36,393 nt of DNA from a bacterium (GTDB taxonomy: Bacteria > CSSED10-310 > JAJRTK01), in assembly GCA_024278345.1 (NCBI GenBank), contig JAJRTK010000389.1, positions 1-36,393 of the forward strand, in the 5' to 3' direction. Below are positions 24,762 through 33,662 of the stretch, piece by piece. The position numbers and the translations under genes are program-made. The notes under the pieces were generated by a model, which had not been told where the DNA came from, ran no database searches, and worked only from the letters and a program-made list of their open reading frames with translations. Every line of letters begins with the position of its first letter. Positions within the stretch are counted from its first letter, which is position 1.

Positions 24762-24903
24762 TCCTTCTCCGTTTTTCTGACTCTTGTCGTCCTGATTTTT
24801 GGTCTTGCCGTGGCGTATGGAGCAAGGATCAGACACCCTCCAAACTGTGGCCGGCCCCGCTCCCGATCTTTCCATGGCACGCCAGAACAGGCAGGCAGAC
24901 GAA

Positions 24904-24932
24904 ACAATACAGACCTATTGCCAGGCTGTCAA
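24904..24932 (-). promoter_or_regulatory. Promoter of the Rpn-like gene
   Basis: On the minus strand a perfect TTGACA (24927-24932) is followed by 17 nt and TATTGT (24904-24909). The leader to the ATG would be about 135 nt. This lies in the 415-nt divergent gap to the DUF255 gene. Confidence 0.5.
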
Positions 24933-25026
24933 TTGTAACCATGCCTAGCTGGTGTGGGGAAATGTTTTCCTCGCCCCTTCGAGAAGAAAGATCCTGGTGC
25001 TGGAAACGCATGGGTGGGACATCGAA

Positions 25027-25087
25027 AGCAGGGACTCTCATCACGGATCGTAGCGAGAGAGTCTGCGCGGCTTTCCGCCAAGGGCAG
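25027..25087 (+). repeat. Family D repeat
   Basis: GGACTCTCATCACGGATCGT is followed by AGCGAGAGAGTCTGCGCGGC and TTTCCGCCAAG. It aligns with 31854-31920 along its length. The rest of the gap 24762-25176 holds the Rpn-like promoter and the DUF255 leader; no further gene is seen. Confidence 0.7.
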
Positions 25088-25176
25088 GGAGATGAATCTC
25101 CTCCTATTGCCCATGCGAGCGGATTTGTATACGGTATTGGTGGAAAATGTCCGCCCCAACATTCGAAGGTGATTTC

Positions 25177-27810
25177 ATGTTCACCACAAGAAGAATTGCC
25201 GTCCAGAGCTTGCTCCTCGGCTTCGTTGTCACTGCCGTTTCAGCTTGCGCCGCGGCGCCCGGGGATCGTGACGGGGAAGGCGAGAGCGCGGTCGGCGACG
25301 TTTCCGCCTCAAACCCTCGTTCGGTGCCAGAAAGAGATTCCACCGTGACCGACTTCCAAGACCCGTTGCCAAACTCCCAAGGGAAGCTCTCCGGTTCTCT
25401 TGATTCCGATTCGTTGATCACCGCCAATGATGCTGGCTGGGAGCCCCTTCCCGGCGCGACCGGTCTTTCCGCCGGCCTCCGGTCCAGACTTCAGCAGGCA
25501 CTCCAAGCGAAGGGCCCCGGCTACAGTCCCCGGACCGAAATCCGCCGGCCCAGCGGGGCTCCCCGTTTCATCAACCGGCTGATTTTGGAGGACTCCCCCT
25601 ACCTGCTCCAACACGCGCACAACCCGGTGAATTGGTATTCCTGGGGTCCCGAAGCCTTCGATGCCGCCCGGCTTGAAAACAAGCTGGTCTTCCTTTCCAT
25701 CGGTTATTCCACCTGTCACTGGTGCCACGTGATGGAGGTGGAGAGCTTTGACAACGTGGAAATGGCCCGCCTCATGAACGAACGGTTCATCAGCATCAAG
25801 GTTGATCGGGAACAGCGTCCCGATATCGACGAGGTTTACATGACTGCGGTGACGCTCATCTCCGGTCATGGCGGATGGCCGATGTCGAGCTTTTTGACTC
25901 CGGACGCCAAGCCGGTTTTCGGGGGGACTTACTATCCTCCCGACCGGTTTCGAGGGTTGCTCCTTTACATGAGCGGTGCCTGGGCGCAAAACCGTACCGA
26001 TCTCGAGGCGCAGGCCGACAAGATCGCCCGGGCCATCCAGCGGGTGACCGCTGCCCGGGGAGAAGCCGGGGAAGTGGGACGGCAAGCCATCGACCGTGCG
26101 GTTTCGCAGCTTCTGGAGAGGCATGATCCCTACGACGGCGGTTTTGGCGGCGCCCCGAAGTTTCCCCACGAATCCGAGCTCTTGCTGTTGCTCCAGACTG
26201 CCTTGCGAAACGGGAACGCTCGTGCCGTGAAAGCTGTAACGAAAACCCTTGACGCCATGGCCCGGGGCGGTATTTACGATCAGGTGGGCGGCGGGTTCGC
26301 CCGCTATTCTACCGATGGGCATTGGCTGGTGCCCCACTTTGAAAAAATGCTCTACAATCAGGCGCAACTGGCCCGAGTCTATCTTGAAGCCCATCGGCTG
26401 ACCGGAGCTCCATTCTACGAAAGAGTCGCCCGCCAGACACTGGATTACGTGCTCCGGGACATGACTTCGCCGGAGGGTGGCTTCTATTCCGCCACCGACG
26501 CCGACAGCGAGGGGGAGGAGGGACTCTTTTTCCTCTGGACTCCGGAACAGCTCGAAAAAGTGCTGACTCCCGATGAAGCTAAGCTGGCCATGGAGCTTTA
26601 CGCCGTGACCCGGGACGGGAATTTCGAAGGGAAGAGCATTCTGCACCTACCTCTCTCCTTCCGGCAGTTTGCCAAGAAGATCGAAACTCCCTTGCCGGAT
26701 CTACTCAGACGGGTTGACGCTATCCGGGAGAAGCTCTACCAGGCCCGGGAAAAGCGTGTTCATCCGTTGCGGGACGAAAAGATCCTCACATCCTGGAACG
26801 GAATGATGATCGCCACCTTTGCCATGGCGTACGAACAGTTGGGCGAGGAGCGTTACCTCGCCACCGCCCGTCGGGCCGCCGAATTTCTGTGGCGCGAAAA
26901 TCGCCCGGAGCCGGGCAAGCTCTGGAGAGTGCGCCTGGACGGGAGCTCGTCAGTGGCGGCGCTCCAGGAAGACTACGCCTATCTGGCCGATGCCCTTCTT
27001 CTTCTTCACGATGTCACCGGTGAAAGCCTCTGGCTAAGGCGATCCCGCCAGCTAGCCGACACCATGTTGACACAGTTTTGGGATGGGGAGCTCGGCGGCT
27101 TCTTCATGAGCGCGGTCCATGGCGATCCCCTTCTCATTGCCCGGCCAAAAAGTCCCAACGACGGGGCCATGCCTTCGGGGAATGGAGTGGGGCTTCGCTT
27201 GCTGGCCAGGCTGTTTGCGCGTACTGGCGTGGCCACCTACCGGATCCGCACGGAGGAAGGATTGGCGGCCTTCTCCGCGGCCATTGAGAAGCGCCCCTCG
27301 GCCCATTCCACCATGCTCATGGCCGCGGATGATCTGCTTCACGGGGAAGCCGGCCCCCGCCAATACGGGGCGTCCGGTCATCTGCTCGCCCTGGGGAACC
27401 TCGCCATCACCGAGCCGCGGAGCGGCCAACTGACCATCGACATCCGGATGGACGAAGGTTGGCACATCAACGCCCATGAGCCACTGGAGAGCGCCCTCAT
27501 TCCAACAACCCTGAGTATCGGGAAGAATCAACATGGATGGGAGCTCCGCCGAATCACCTATCCAGAGGCAAAGAATGTCCGCCTTTCCTTTAGCACGGGG
27601 CCGCTGGCCATCTACGAAAAGAGAGCCCGCATTACGGCTCAGGTGGCTTGGACGGATGCCGAGGAGAAGAACCCCGCGCCGGTTCTCCGGTTGGTGCTAG
27701 GTCTCCAGGCCTGTGATGAGAAAGCCTGCCTGAAACCGGAAAAGATGGTTCTGGAGGTTCCCATGGCCTTTGCGCGGGGGATGTCGGATTCGTTGTCTCA
27801 AGAGGATTGA
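25177..27810 (+). CDS. Lipoprotein DUF255/YyaL protein fused to a DsbD N-terminal-like domain
   Basis: The 877-aa protein has a lipobox signal (TAVSAC, Cys24), a linker, then the DUF255 thioredoxin-like domain (from about residue 125: [21 protein letters not shown]) with the active-site motif CHWC at about residues 180-183, followed by the six-hairpin-glycosidase-like barrel of YyaL/SPATA20 proteins ([25 protein letters not shown]). From about residue 750 it has a domain like the N-terminal domain of DsbD ([31 protein letters not shown]). The last Cys pair may receive electrons. Family YyaL proteins are about 680 aa and mostly cytoplasmic; export and fusion suggest periplasmic thiol-disulfide work. 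AAGGTGA precedes ATG 25177. Confidence 0.87.
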   Translation: MFTTRRIAVQSLLLGFVVTAVSACAAAPGDRDGEGESAVGDVSASNPRSVPERDSTVTDFQDPLPNSQGKLSGSLDSDSLITANDAGWEPLPGATGLSAGLRSRLQQALQAKGPGYSPRTEIRRPSGAPRFINRLILEDSPYLLQHAHNPVNWYSWGPEAFDAARLENKLVFLSIGYSTCHWCHVMEVESFDNVEMARLMNERFISIKVDREQRPDIDEVYMTAVTLISGHGGWPMSSFLTPDAKPVFGGTYYPPDRFRGLLLYMSGAWAQNRTDLEAQADKIARAIQRVTAARGEAGEVGRQAIDRAVSQLLERHDPYDGGFGGAPKFPHESELLLLLQTALRNGNARAVKAVTKTLDAMARGGIYDQVGGGFARYSTDGHWLVPHFEKMLYNQAQLARVYLEAHRLTGAPFYERVARQTLDYVLRDMTSPEGGFYSATDADSEGEEGLFFLWTPEQLEKVLTPDEAKLAMELYAVTRDGNFEGKSILHLPLSFRQFAKKIETPLPDLLRRVDAIREKLYQAREKRVHPLRDEKILTSWNGMMIATFAMAYEQLGEERYLATARRAAEFLWRENRPEPGKLWRVRLDGSSSVAALQEDYAYLADALLLLHDVTGESLWLRRSRQLADTMLTQFWDGELGGFFMSAVHGDPLLIARPKSPNDGAMPSGNGVGLRLLARLFARTGVATYRIRTEEGLAAFSAAIEKRPSAHSTMLMAADDLLHGEAGPRQYGASGHLLALGNLAITEPRSGQLTIDIRMDEGWHINAHEPLESALIPTTLSIGKNQHGWELRRITYPEAKNVRLSFSTGPLAIYEKRARITAQVAWTDAEEKNPAPVLRLVLGLQACDEKACLKPEKMVLEVPMAFARGMSDSLSQED

Positions 27811-28435
27811 TGCGCGGTCTTTCCTGCATCGGGGGCAGTGGAAGGCGAGGGGGGTGAAAATGGCGGACAGCGCCGGCCGGACGGCCGGCGATGGGAGCGG
27901 AACGCAACACAAGAAGCCGGAGGGGTTTCCTGGAGCGATGCTCGGGATCAAGAACACCACCGGAGCGATGCCCTGGCGGGGAACGGATGCTGAGAGAGCT
28001 TTGGGCCCTGAAGGAAGGTTGGCCGGTGTAACTATTCGATCTACAATTGTGGGTTTTTGGCTATCTCTTTCTTTTGTTGGAGATTTATATGGATTGGAGC
28101 GGCTTTTGGCGCGGTTTTTTTGGGAATGTCACCAGGAGACTGACAAGGTTCTTTTCTTCCTGATTTTCCATCTATCGCCTATTTAGGGTATCCGGCTCTC
28201 ATCTCATTGGCGCCGCCAAAGTTGGCCTGTCTTTTGCTGCTTCTCCCGGTTTTGATTGTTGCCGGATCAGGAATGGCCCGGAAATGGTAGGACCATTGAA
28301 CCAATTGATTTTTTTGGTTTTTTGCGGAATAGATTTTGGGGGGAAGGCGTTTTTCTGCTAGAGGGAAAGCTTGTCTGAATAACCGTTCACTCTTTTTTGC
28401 TGCCCCCACTACGACCAAGAAGCTGGGAGACGACG
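27811..28435. other. Intergenic region with family A relic and AT-rich leader
   Basis: A family A core (GGCGATGGGAGCGGAACGCA, about 27886) with the perfect hairpin CGCCGGCC-GGAC-GGCCGGCG (27871-27890) sits at the left. From about 28020 the sequence becomes clearly AT-richer than neighbouring DNA and has no convincing gene. AACCAA-TTGATTTTT-TTGGTT followed by T residues (about 28297) is a weak terminator-like hairpin. A promoter for the following operon must lie here but none is clear. Confidence 0.5.
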
Positions 28436-29683
28436 ATGGCCAACATGGAGAAGATGATCGCGGAGCGGTTCGAGCTAGAGCGTTTGGGCGGGCGGGATGT
28501 GTTCGCGCGTTCTCGCGTGTTTTGGAAGACAATCGATGCGCTTCAGGAAAGCGAGATTTACTCTTATTTCCAGCCTTTGGAGCGGAACGACGGAGCCACG
28601 GCCATCTACAATGGGCAGACCGTGGTGATGCTGGGATCGAATAACTACCTGGGGCTCACCACGGATCCCAGGGTCCGAGAGGCGGCCATTGCGGCTGTGC
28701 GAGAGCATGGGACCAGTTTTACCGGTTCGCGGCTATTGAATGGATCTTCGGTGCTTCACGAGCAACTTGAGGCGAAGTTGGCGGCTTTTGTCGGCACGGA
28801 GTCCTGCACGGTTTTCACGACGGGCTACCAGGCGAATCTTGGGGTCTTGACGGCCCTTTGCAACGAAATGGCGGTCTCTGTGCTGGACAAGCTGGACCAC
28901 GCGAGCATTCTTGACGGTGCGCGGATGGCCAAGGGCAAAGTGCTTCGTTTCGAGCACAACGACGTGGAAGACCTGGATCGGGTTCTTTCCGGGATCGACC
29001 CCGACGTGGGGATTCTTGTGGTTGTGGACGGTGTCTATTCCATGGAGGGCGATATCGCGCCCTTACCTGAGCTCCTGGAGACTTGCAAGAAACATGGCGC
29101 CCGCCTTGCGGTGGATGATGCTCACGCAATTGGTGTCATTGGGAAGGGCGGCCGTGGGACAGCGAGCCATTTCCAGCTCAAGGGAGTCGATCTCACGGTG
29201 GGTACTTTTTCCAAGTCCCTGGCCTCCATCGGTGGTTTCGTCTGTGGAGACAAACAAGTCATCAAGTATATTCAGCACCATGGGCGTTCGATGCTTTTCT
29301 CGGCCAGTTTGGCGCCGCCCAACATCGCAGCCGCCACCAAGGCGCTGGACATCATGCAGGAAGAGCCCTGGCGCACCGAGCAGCTTGCGGAGCATGCCAA
29401 CTACATGCGAAAGGAGTTGCGGCTCTTGGGCTTTGATGTTGGTGAAAGCTTGACCCCGGTGATTCCCGTGCGTACTGGCAATGAGCCCTTGACGATCCTG
29501 TTTTGGAAATGCCTGGTGGAAGAAGGAGTTTACACGAATCCGGTTCTTTACCCGGCGGTGGCGAGGGATCAAGGGGCGCTCCGGACGAGTTACATGGCCA
29601 CCCACGAGCAAGAGCACCTAGACAAGGCACTTGATGCCTTCAAGACCGTTGGTGAGATGTTGGGAGTGATCAACGCATCATGA
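28436..29683 (+). CDS. Alpha-oxoamine synthase, probable serine palmitoyltransferase
   Basis: The 415-aa PLP enzyme belongs to the alpha-oxoamine synthase family, which condenses an amino acid with an acyl-CoA or acyl-ACP. Visible are GSNNYLGLT, the substrate-loop segment TSFTGSRLLNGSS, DDAHAIGV and the PLP Lys in TFSKSLASIGG (near residue 258). Sequence style (TFSKSLASIGGFVCGD and the FALLER-type leader FARSRVFWKTID) fits bacterial serine palmitoyltransferase better than BioF or Kbl. The next gene, overlapping by 4 nt (ATGA), is a GNAT-like protein of the bacterial ceramide synthase type, which supports sphingolipid synthesis. GGGAGA lies 6 nt before ATG 28436. BioF- or CqsA-like activity is the main alternative. 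Confidence 0.82.
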   Translation: MANMEKMIAERFELERLGGRDVFARSRVFWKTIDALQESEIYSYFQPLERNDGATAIYNGQTVVMLGSNNYLGLTTDPRVREAAIAAVREHGTSFTGSRLLNGSSVLHEQLEAKLAAFVGTESCTVFTTGYQANLGVLTALCNEMAVSVLDKLDHASILDGARMAKGKVLRFEHNDVEDLDRVLSGIDPDVGILVVVDGVYSMEGDIAPLPELLETCKKHGARLAVDDAHAIGVIGKGGRGTASHFQLKGVDLTVGTFSKSLASIGGFVCGDKQVIKYIQHHGRSMLFSASLAPPNIAAATKALDIMQEEPWRTEQLAEHANYMRKELRLLGFDVGESLTPVIPVRTGNEPLTILFWKCLVEEGVYTNPVLYPAVARDQGALRTSYMATHEQEHLDKALDAFKTVGEMLGVINAS

Positions 29684-30822
29684 GCAATGGAGCTTCTTTT
29701 GAAATCCGCCCAGTCCGGAGCCGAAAAGAGCGGAAGGCCTTTTTGGAGCTGCCCCACCTGCTTTATCGGGATGATCCCGCCTGGATCGCGCCACTCGACA
29801 TGGAGCAGAGCGACCTCCTGAATCCCAAGAAAAACCCATGGTTCCAGCACGCGGAGGCCGAGCTTTTCGTTGCGTGGCGAGATGGCCGGCCCGTGGGCCG
29901 GATCACGGCGCAAGTTGATGGAGAGCATCTCCGGGTCCAGAACGAGAAGGCTGGTTTCTTTGGGTTTTTCGAGTCTATCGATGACCAGAAAATCGCGGAC
30001 GCGCTTCTGGATAGCGCGGAGAATTGGGTGCGCCAGCGGGGCATGGAGCTGATCCGAGGCCCCTTCTCTTTTTCTATCAATGAGTATGCCGGCCTTCTTA
30101 TTGAGGGCTACGACAAGCCGCCCTTCATTATGATGGGCCACCACTTGCCCTACTACAGGGCGCTCATGGAGAAAGCTGGCTACGAAAAGGCCAAAGACCT
30201 CATCGCCTTCTCTTACGATGCTATTCGCCCGCCGCCGGAGATGTCGGCCCAGTTTGCCGACGAAGTGGCCAAGCACCCGGGCCTTGTCGTCCGTGAGGTC
30301 GATAAGAGGAACCTTTTGGCAGACCTCAAGATCGTCCTTGATGTCTTTAACGAGGCCTGGTCGAGGAACTGGGGATTCGTTCCTCTCACCGAGCCCGAGG
30401 TAGAGAAGACAGCCAAGGATCTCTCGCTCATCTTGGAACCGAAGCTGGCCCTCATCGCCGAAGTCGATGGCGAGCCGGCCGCCATTTGTATCGCCGTCCC
30501 CAACATCAACGAGGTCATCGCCGACCTGCGGGGTCGTCTTTTTCCTTTCGGTTTCCTTAAATTGTTGTGGCGCCTCAAGTTTCGCCCGCCGAAAACCGCT
30601 CGCCTCATGCTCTTGGGGGTGCGGCCCAAGTTCAGGGGCTCGGTTTTGGGAGGCCTGTCGGTGCTTCTTTACGTGGAGGCCCATCGCCGAGGGCAGGAGC
30701 TGGGGCTCGTGGGCGGCGAGCTTTCCTGGACCCTGGAAGACAACGAGAAGATCAACGTCGGAATCGAGATGATGGGCGGGGAACGATACAAGAAATACCG
30801 CGTCTTCGAAAAGCGGTTCTAG
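29680..30822 (+). CDS. GNAT-fold acyltransferase, candidate bacterial ceramide synthase
   Basis: The 380-aa protein opens with FEIRPVRSRKERKAFLELPH and LLYRDDPAWIAPL, then FAWRDGRPVGRI-type strands (ELFVAWRDGRPVGRITAQVD) of a GNAT domain, then RGPFSFSINEYAGLLIEGYD and a second GNAT-like half ending GGELSWTLEDNEKINVGIEM. This long two-half architecture next to a serine palmitoyltransferase is that reported for bacterial ceramide synthase (bCerS), which N-acylates the sphingoid base. No CerR-type dehydrogenase is in the window. The ATG overlaps the upstream TGA, so translation is coupled. A peptidogalycan-like acyltransferase role is less likely. Confidence 0.72.
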   Translation: MSNGASFEIRPVRSRKERKAFLELPHLLYRDDPAWIAPLDMEQSDLLNPKKNPWFQHAEAELFVAWRDGRPVGRITAQVDGEHLRVQNEKAGFFGFFESIDDQKIADALLDSAENWVRQRGMELIRGPFSFSINEYAGLLIEGYDKPPFIMMGHHLPYYRALMEKAGYEKAKDLIAFSYDAIRPPPEMSAQFADEVAKHPGLVVREVDKRNLLADLKIVLDVFNEAWSRNWGFVPLTEPEVEKTAKDLSLILEPKLALIAEVDGEPAAICIAVPNINEVIADLRGRLFPFGFLKLLWRLKFRPPKTARLMLLGVRPKFRGSVLGGLSVLLYVEAHRRGQELGLVGGELSWTLEDNEKINVGIEMMGGERYKKYRVFEKRF

Positions 30823-30884
30823 GAAGCCTCCGGCTGGAGAAAGCTCCTTGCCACGAGACGGCTCAAAACGCCCTCTTTTCTCTG

Positions 30885-30960
30885 GGTTGAGTTCCGCGCC
30901 TGGCGGCGGCAGTCCGTCCGCCGCCAGGCGCCTCTCCGGCCCCACGGGAAGAGGCGCCTG
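30885..30960 (+). repeat. Family A repeat with two overlapping perfect hairpins
   Basis: GCGCCTGGCGGCGG-CAGTCCGT-CCGCCGCCAGGCGC (30896-30931, 14-bp stem) overlaps CAGGCGCCTCT-N14-AGAGGCGCCTG (30925-30960, 11-bp stem). The two share the middle arm, so they are mutually exclusive. It sits in the 250-nt gap between the convergent GNAT and Uma2 genes and could act as a transcription barrier, although no T-tract follows. Confidence 0.85.
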
Positions 30961-31072
30961 GCCCCACGGGCCAAGCCAAATCCCCACTCCCCACGGACGG
31001 GATCTGGCGAGCTGCCTAGAAGACCGGAGGAGCCCCCGAAAAGGCGCCGGCGACGCCCGAGGGAGACGCCCT

Positions 31073-31810
31073 TCAGGATTCTTCCGGAACCAGCTCCGCG
31101 GGATCGAACCCCAGTTCCCGGAGCTTGCAGGCAAACCGCTCCGCTCGGATCTTTTCCCGCTCCGCTCGGATCTTTTCCCGCTCCGCGCGGGCTTTCTCCC
31201 GCTCCGCCCGTTCCGGGGAGGTCAGGAGCCTTTCCCCCGTAGCCGGATCGTAGAGGTAGAGCCAACCATCTCTTGCCTCCAGAAACAGATTCAGGCTCCT
31301 GGCCAGCAGGCGCCCCCGGTCCGTGGGCTCGATGGGCTGGTAATTTCGCCCGTCGAGGCGAAACCCCGCCAGGGGACCGTGGGGGAGCCATCCTCCCGTC
31401 CAGTCGAAAAGAAAGTACTCCGAAATCCCCAGGGAGTGGTAAAGAATCGGCTTCCGTACGTGGTCCGTCTGCCACGTCGTCTTGGAGGCCACTTCCAGGA
31501 CGAAATCCGGCGGCTTGCCCTCCTCCCAAAGCTTGTAGATATCGCGCCGGACCGCGGGGATCCCCATGGTCACCAGGACATCCGGGGCCACGCACTTCCG
31601 CGGGTTGCCTTCCTCGTAGTAGAGCAGGATATCTCCAGAGACATAGACGTTGGGATCGCTGGCGAAGTGGTGTTTGAGAGTATCGATGATGTCGAACATC
31701 AAGTCCCGGGCGGTATCGCTTTCAGCCATGGGTTTTCCATCTGATGAGGGATACTCAATCTCTGGCTCCCGGTGCGTCTTGGGTTTTTCCACCATCGCTT
31801 GGGCAGGCAT
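31073..31810 (-). CDS. Uma2 family (DUF820) PD-(D/E)XK nuclease-like protein
   Basis: The 245-aa protein has the Uma2 core: VYVSGDILLYYEEG, then VAPDVLVTMG with the catalytic Asp and FVLEVASKTTW with the Glu-x-x-Lys pair, followed by KPILYHSLGISEYFLFDW. Family members are predicted nucleases that multiply in environmental bacteria; no cellular role is established. The C-terminus carries heptad repeats (RAEREKI) encoded by 21-bp tandem units, a common Uma2 tail. ATG 31810 is preceded by AAGGGG 8 nt upstream; the longer ORF runs into a family D repeat and is rejected. Confidence 0.85.
   Translation of the reverse strand: MPAQAMVEKPKTHREPEIEYPSSDGKPMAESDTARDLMFDIIDTLKHHFASDPNVYVSGDILLYYEEGNPRKCVAPDVLVTMGIPAVRRDIYKLWEEGKPPDFVLEVASKTTWQTDHVRKPILYHSLGISEYFLFDWTGGWLPHGPLAGFRLDGRNYQPIEPTDRGRLLARSLNLFLEARDGWLYLYDPATGERLLTSPERAEREKARAEREKIRAEREKIRAERFACKLRELGFDPAELVPEES
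31138..31214 (-). repeat. 21-bp tandem repeat in the Uma2 gene
   Basis: Units of GCTCCGCTCGGATCTTTTCC plus one C (plus-strand reading) start at 31138 and 31159, a diverged unit at 31180 and a partial one at 31201. Each encodes one heptad of a charged helix. Confidence 0.9.
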
Positions 31811-31853
31811 GACAGATCCCCTTGAGACAAAAGTGGACGATGAGGCTCTCCAC

Positions 31854-31920
31854 CCAAGCCCGGAACTCTCATCACGGATCGTCACGAGGCGGTCCGAGGG
31901 GCGTTTCCACCAAGAGGAAG
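31854..31920 (+). repeat. Family D repeat
   Basis: GGAACTCTCATCACGGATCG followed by TCACGAGGCGGTCCGAGGGG is the cleanest family D copy. A short inverted piece (GTGATGAGAGTTCCCGCC) lies at 32065-32082. Between them (about 31999-32050) is a partial family C right end (GCGAGAGCCGCCGAAGGCGC). Confidence 0.7.
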
Positions 31921-32116
31921 GCCCCACCGGAGGCATCGGGGTGGGGTTTTCAACCCACCCGTGCGCACCGTCGAGGAGCTGGCCGACGAGGACGCCGGTG
32001 GGGGCCGAGCGTCAGCGAGAGCCGCCGAAGGCGCCACCGATGGATCGGCCGCCGCGGTAGAGACGTGATGAGAGTTCCCGCCATGGGTGGATATCCGACA
32101 ACTGTACTTAGATTAT

Positions 32117-32382
32117 GGCCTCGGTCATGGTACCGGCCACCCGAAAAAAGCACGCAGCGCCCAAAGAGGGGTCCAGGGAGCTGGCTCCCTGGCGTAGGTC
32201 TGATGCCGAGCGTAAGCGAGCCGCGGCCCAAGGGGCCGCGGCGCAAGCTCCCAGCGGAGGTCCGGAGGCCGCCTCCGCCGGGTTCCAGGGCTGGAAGCCC
32301 TGGCGCGGCGTTGAAATTCTGTACCGTGGCCGGGTCCGAGCGACAGCGAGAGCTGCCGAAGGCACCACCGATGACCGAGGCC
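32117..32382 (+). mobile_element. Complete family C element: 266-bp MITE-like, with target duplication
   Basis: The element begins GGCCTCGGTCAT (32117-32128) and ends ATGACCGAGGCC (32371-32382), perfect 12-bp terminal inverted repeats. It is flanked by a perfect 8-bp direct repeat TAGATTAT (32109-32116 and 32383-32390), a target-site duplication. Inside are CCAGGGAGCTGGCTCCCTGG, GCCGCGGCCC/GGGGCCGCGGC and CCAGGGCTGGAAGCCCTGG hairpins. It encodes no transposase and must be mobilised in trans. Ends starting GG and an 8-bp AT-rich duplication are typical of the ISL3 family; IS256-type is an alternative. Confidence 0.85.
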
Positions 32383-32495
32383 TAGATTATCATGGGCGGG
32401 CTCCAGCAAACAAAACAAGTCTGTTTCAGGCGCATCCAGGCCAGGCTCTTCGTCGCTTCGCCCCGAACATCTCGCCGCGGGTGGGTATCCCGGCC

Positions 32496-33662
32496 TCAGT
32501 GGCGGGCCAGGGAAGCGAGCAGCTCCACCAACCGCTCAAGCTCTTCCCGGGTGGTGCCGCGACCCAAGCTCAGACGGACGACGCGTCGCGCCTCTTCTTC
32601 GGAAAACCCCATGGCCAGAAGAACATGGGATGGCCCCATCGACCCGGATGAGCAGGCGGAACCGGTGGAAACATAGACCCCTTCGAGATCCAGAAGCACC
32701 AGAAGCTCGTCTCCGGGAAAGTTCGGCAAGGCCAGGGAAAGCGTGTTGGGAAGGCCGCCCTCCTCTTGCCCGTAAAATCGGATTCCGGCGACGCTCTCCC
32801 GCAGGTCGTCCACCAACCGGGCTCGGAGCCTCCGCATCTTCTCCGCCTCCGGTTCCACGTTCCGAGCAAAAAGCTCGCAAGCGGCGGCGAACCCGACGAT
32901 GGCCGGGAGATTCTCCGTACCGGCGCGACGGCCATCTTCCTGAGCGCCACCCACAAGAAGCGGCTCCAGGTCTACATTCGGCGCGATCCAGAGGGCACCA
33001 ATCCCAGGGGGCCCATGGATCTTGTGAGCGCTGACGGAAAGGAGATCGATTCCCAGGCTTTTCACGTCGATGGGCATTTTTCCCAAGGCCTGGATGGCAT
33101 CGGTATGAAAAAGAGCGCCCGCCTGATGGGCCAGCTCGGCCAGGCGACGGATAGGTTGCAGGCTCCCCACTTCGTTGTTGGCCAGCATGACGCTCACAAG
33201 AAAGAGGGTCTCGTCCATGAGGGGCGCGGCGGATTCAAGATCGACACACCCACGGGCATTGACGGGCAGATGCCGGATGCTCCAACCACGCCGCTCCAGA
33301 AGGCGGGCGGCGCCAAGGATGGAGGGATGCTCGACCCGGCTGATGGCGATGGAGTGACGAGCCCCCCCAGGCGCGGCACTACAACACCCCAGGAGCGCCA
33401 AATTGTTCGCCTCGGTCCCCGACCCGGTAAAAACGAGGCCCCGGGCAAGTTCCCGGCCCGTCCCGGCCGCTCCGTCCCCCAAGACCGCTGCCACCCGTTC
33501 CCGGGCGCGCTCCAGCTCCACCCGTGCCCGCCGGCCAAGAGCATGGACGCTGGAGGGATTGGCCGGAGAAAGCGAAAAAGCCGAGCTCATGGCCTGGAGA
33601 ACCTCTGGAGCCAAGGGTGTCGTGGCGTTGTGGTCCAGATAGATGGTGGGATTGGAGGTCAT
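32496..33662 (-). CDS. Cysteine desulfurase (NifS/IscS-type)
   Basis: The 388-aa class V PLP enzyme removes sulfur from cysteine for Fe-S cluster or thio-cofactor assembly. It shows YLDHNATTPL at the start, GSGTEANN, the PLP Lys in SVSAHKIHGPPGIG, and the active-site Cys loop STGSACSSGSMGPSHVLLAMG, all intact. No IscU, SufBC or ThiI partner is beside it, so the sulfur acceptor is unknown. Start ATG 33662 overlaps the stop of the upstream SGNH gene (ATGA), so the two are translationally coupled, an unusual pairing. Confidence 0.93.
   Translation of the reverse strand: MTSNPTIYLDHNATTPLAPEVLQAMSSAFSLSPANPSSVHALGRRARVELERARERVAAVLGDGAAGTGRELARGLVFTGSGTEANNLALLGCCSAAPGGARHSIAISRVEHPSILGAARLLERRGWSIRHLPVNARGCVDLESAAPLMDETLFLVSVMLANNEVGSLQPIRRLAELAHQAGALFHTDAIQALGKMPIDVKSLGIDLLSVSAHKIHGPPGIGALWIAPNVDLEPLLVGGAQEDGRRAGTENLPAIVGFAAACELFARNVEPEAEKMRRLRARLVDDLRESVAGIRFYGQEEGGLPNTLSLALPNFPGDELLVLLDLEGVYVSTGSACSSGSMGPSHVLLAMGFSEEEARRVVRLSLGRGTTREELERLVELLASLARH

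Noticed and set aside
25309-26646. 445-aa minus-strand ORF
   Set aside because: Antisense to the DUF255 gene, whose motifs are on the plus strand.
27871-27890. Rho-independent terminator after the DUF255 gene
   Set aside because: The 8-bp stem is perfect, but no T-tract follows and it belongs to a family A repeat.
28089-28163. 24-codon ORF (MDWSGFWRGFFGNVTRRLTR...) with GGAG 6 nt upstream
   Set aside because: Too short and isolated to support; a promoter and homologues are not evident. Ribosome profiling would decide.
29590-31134. 514-aa minus-strand ORF
   Set aside because: Shadow of the GNAT-like gene and the family A repeat; GC-rich codon bias keeps antisense frames open.
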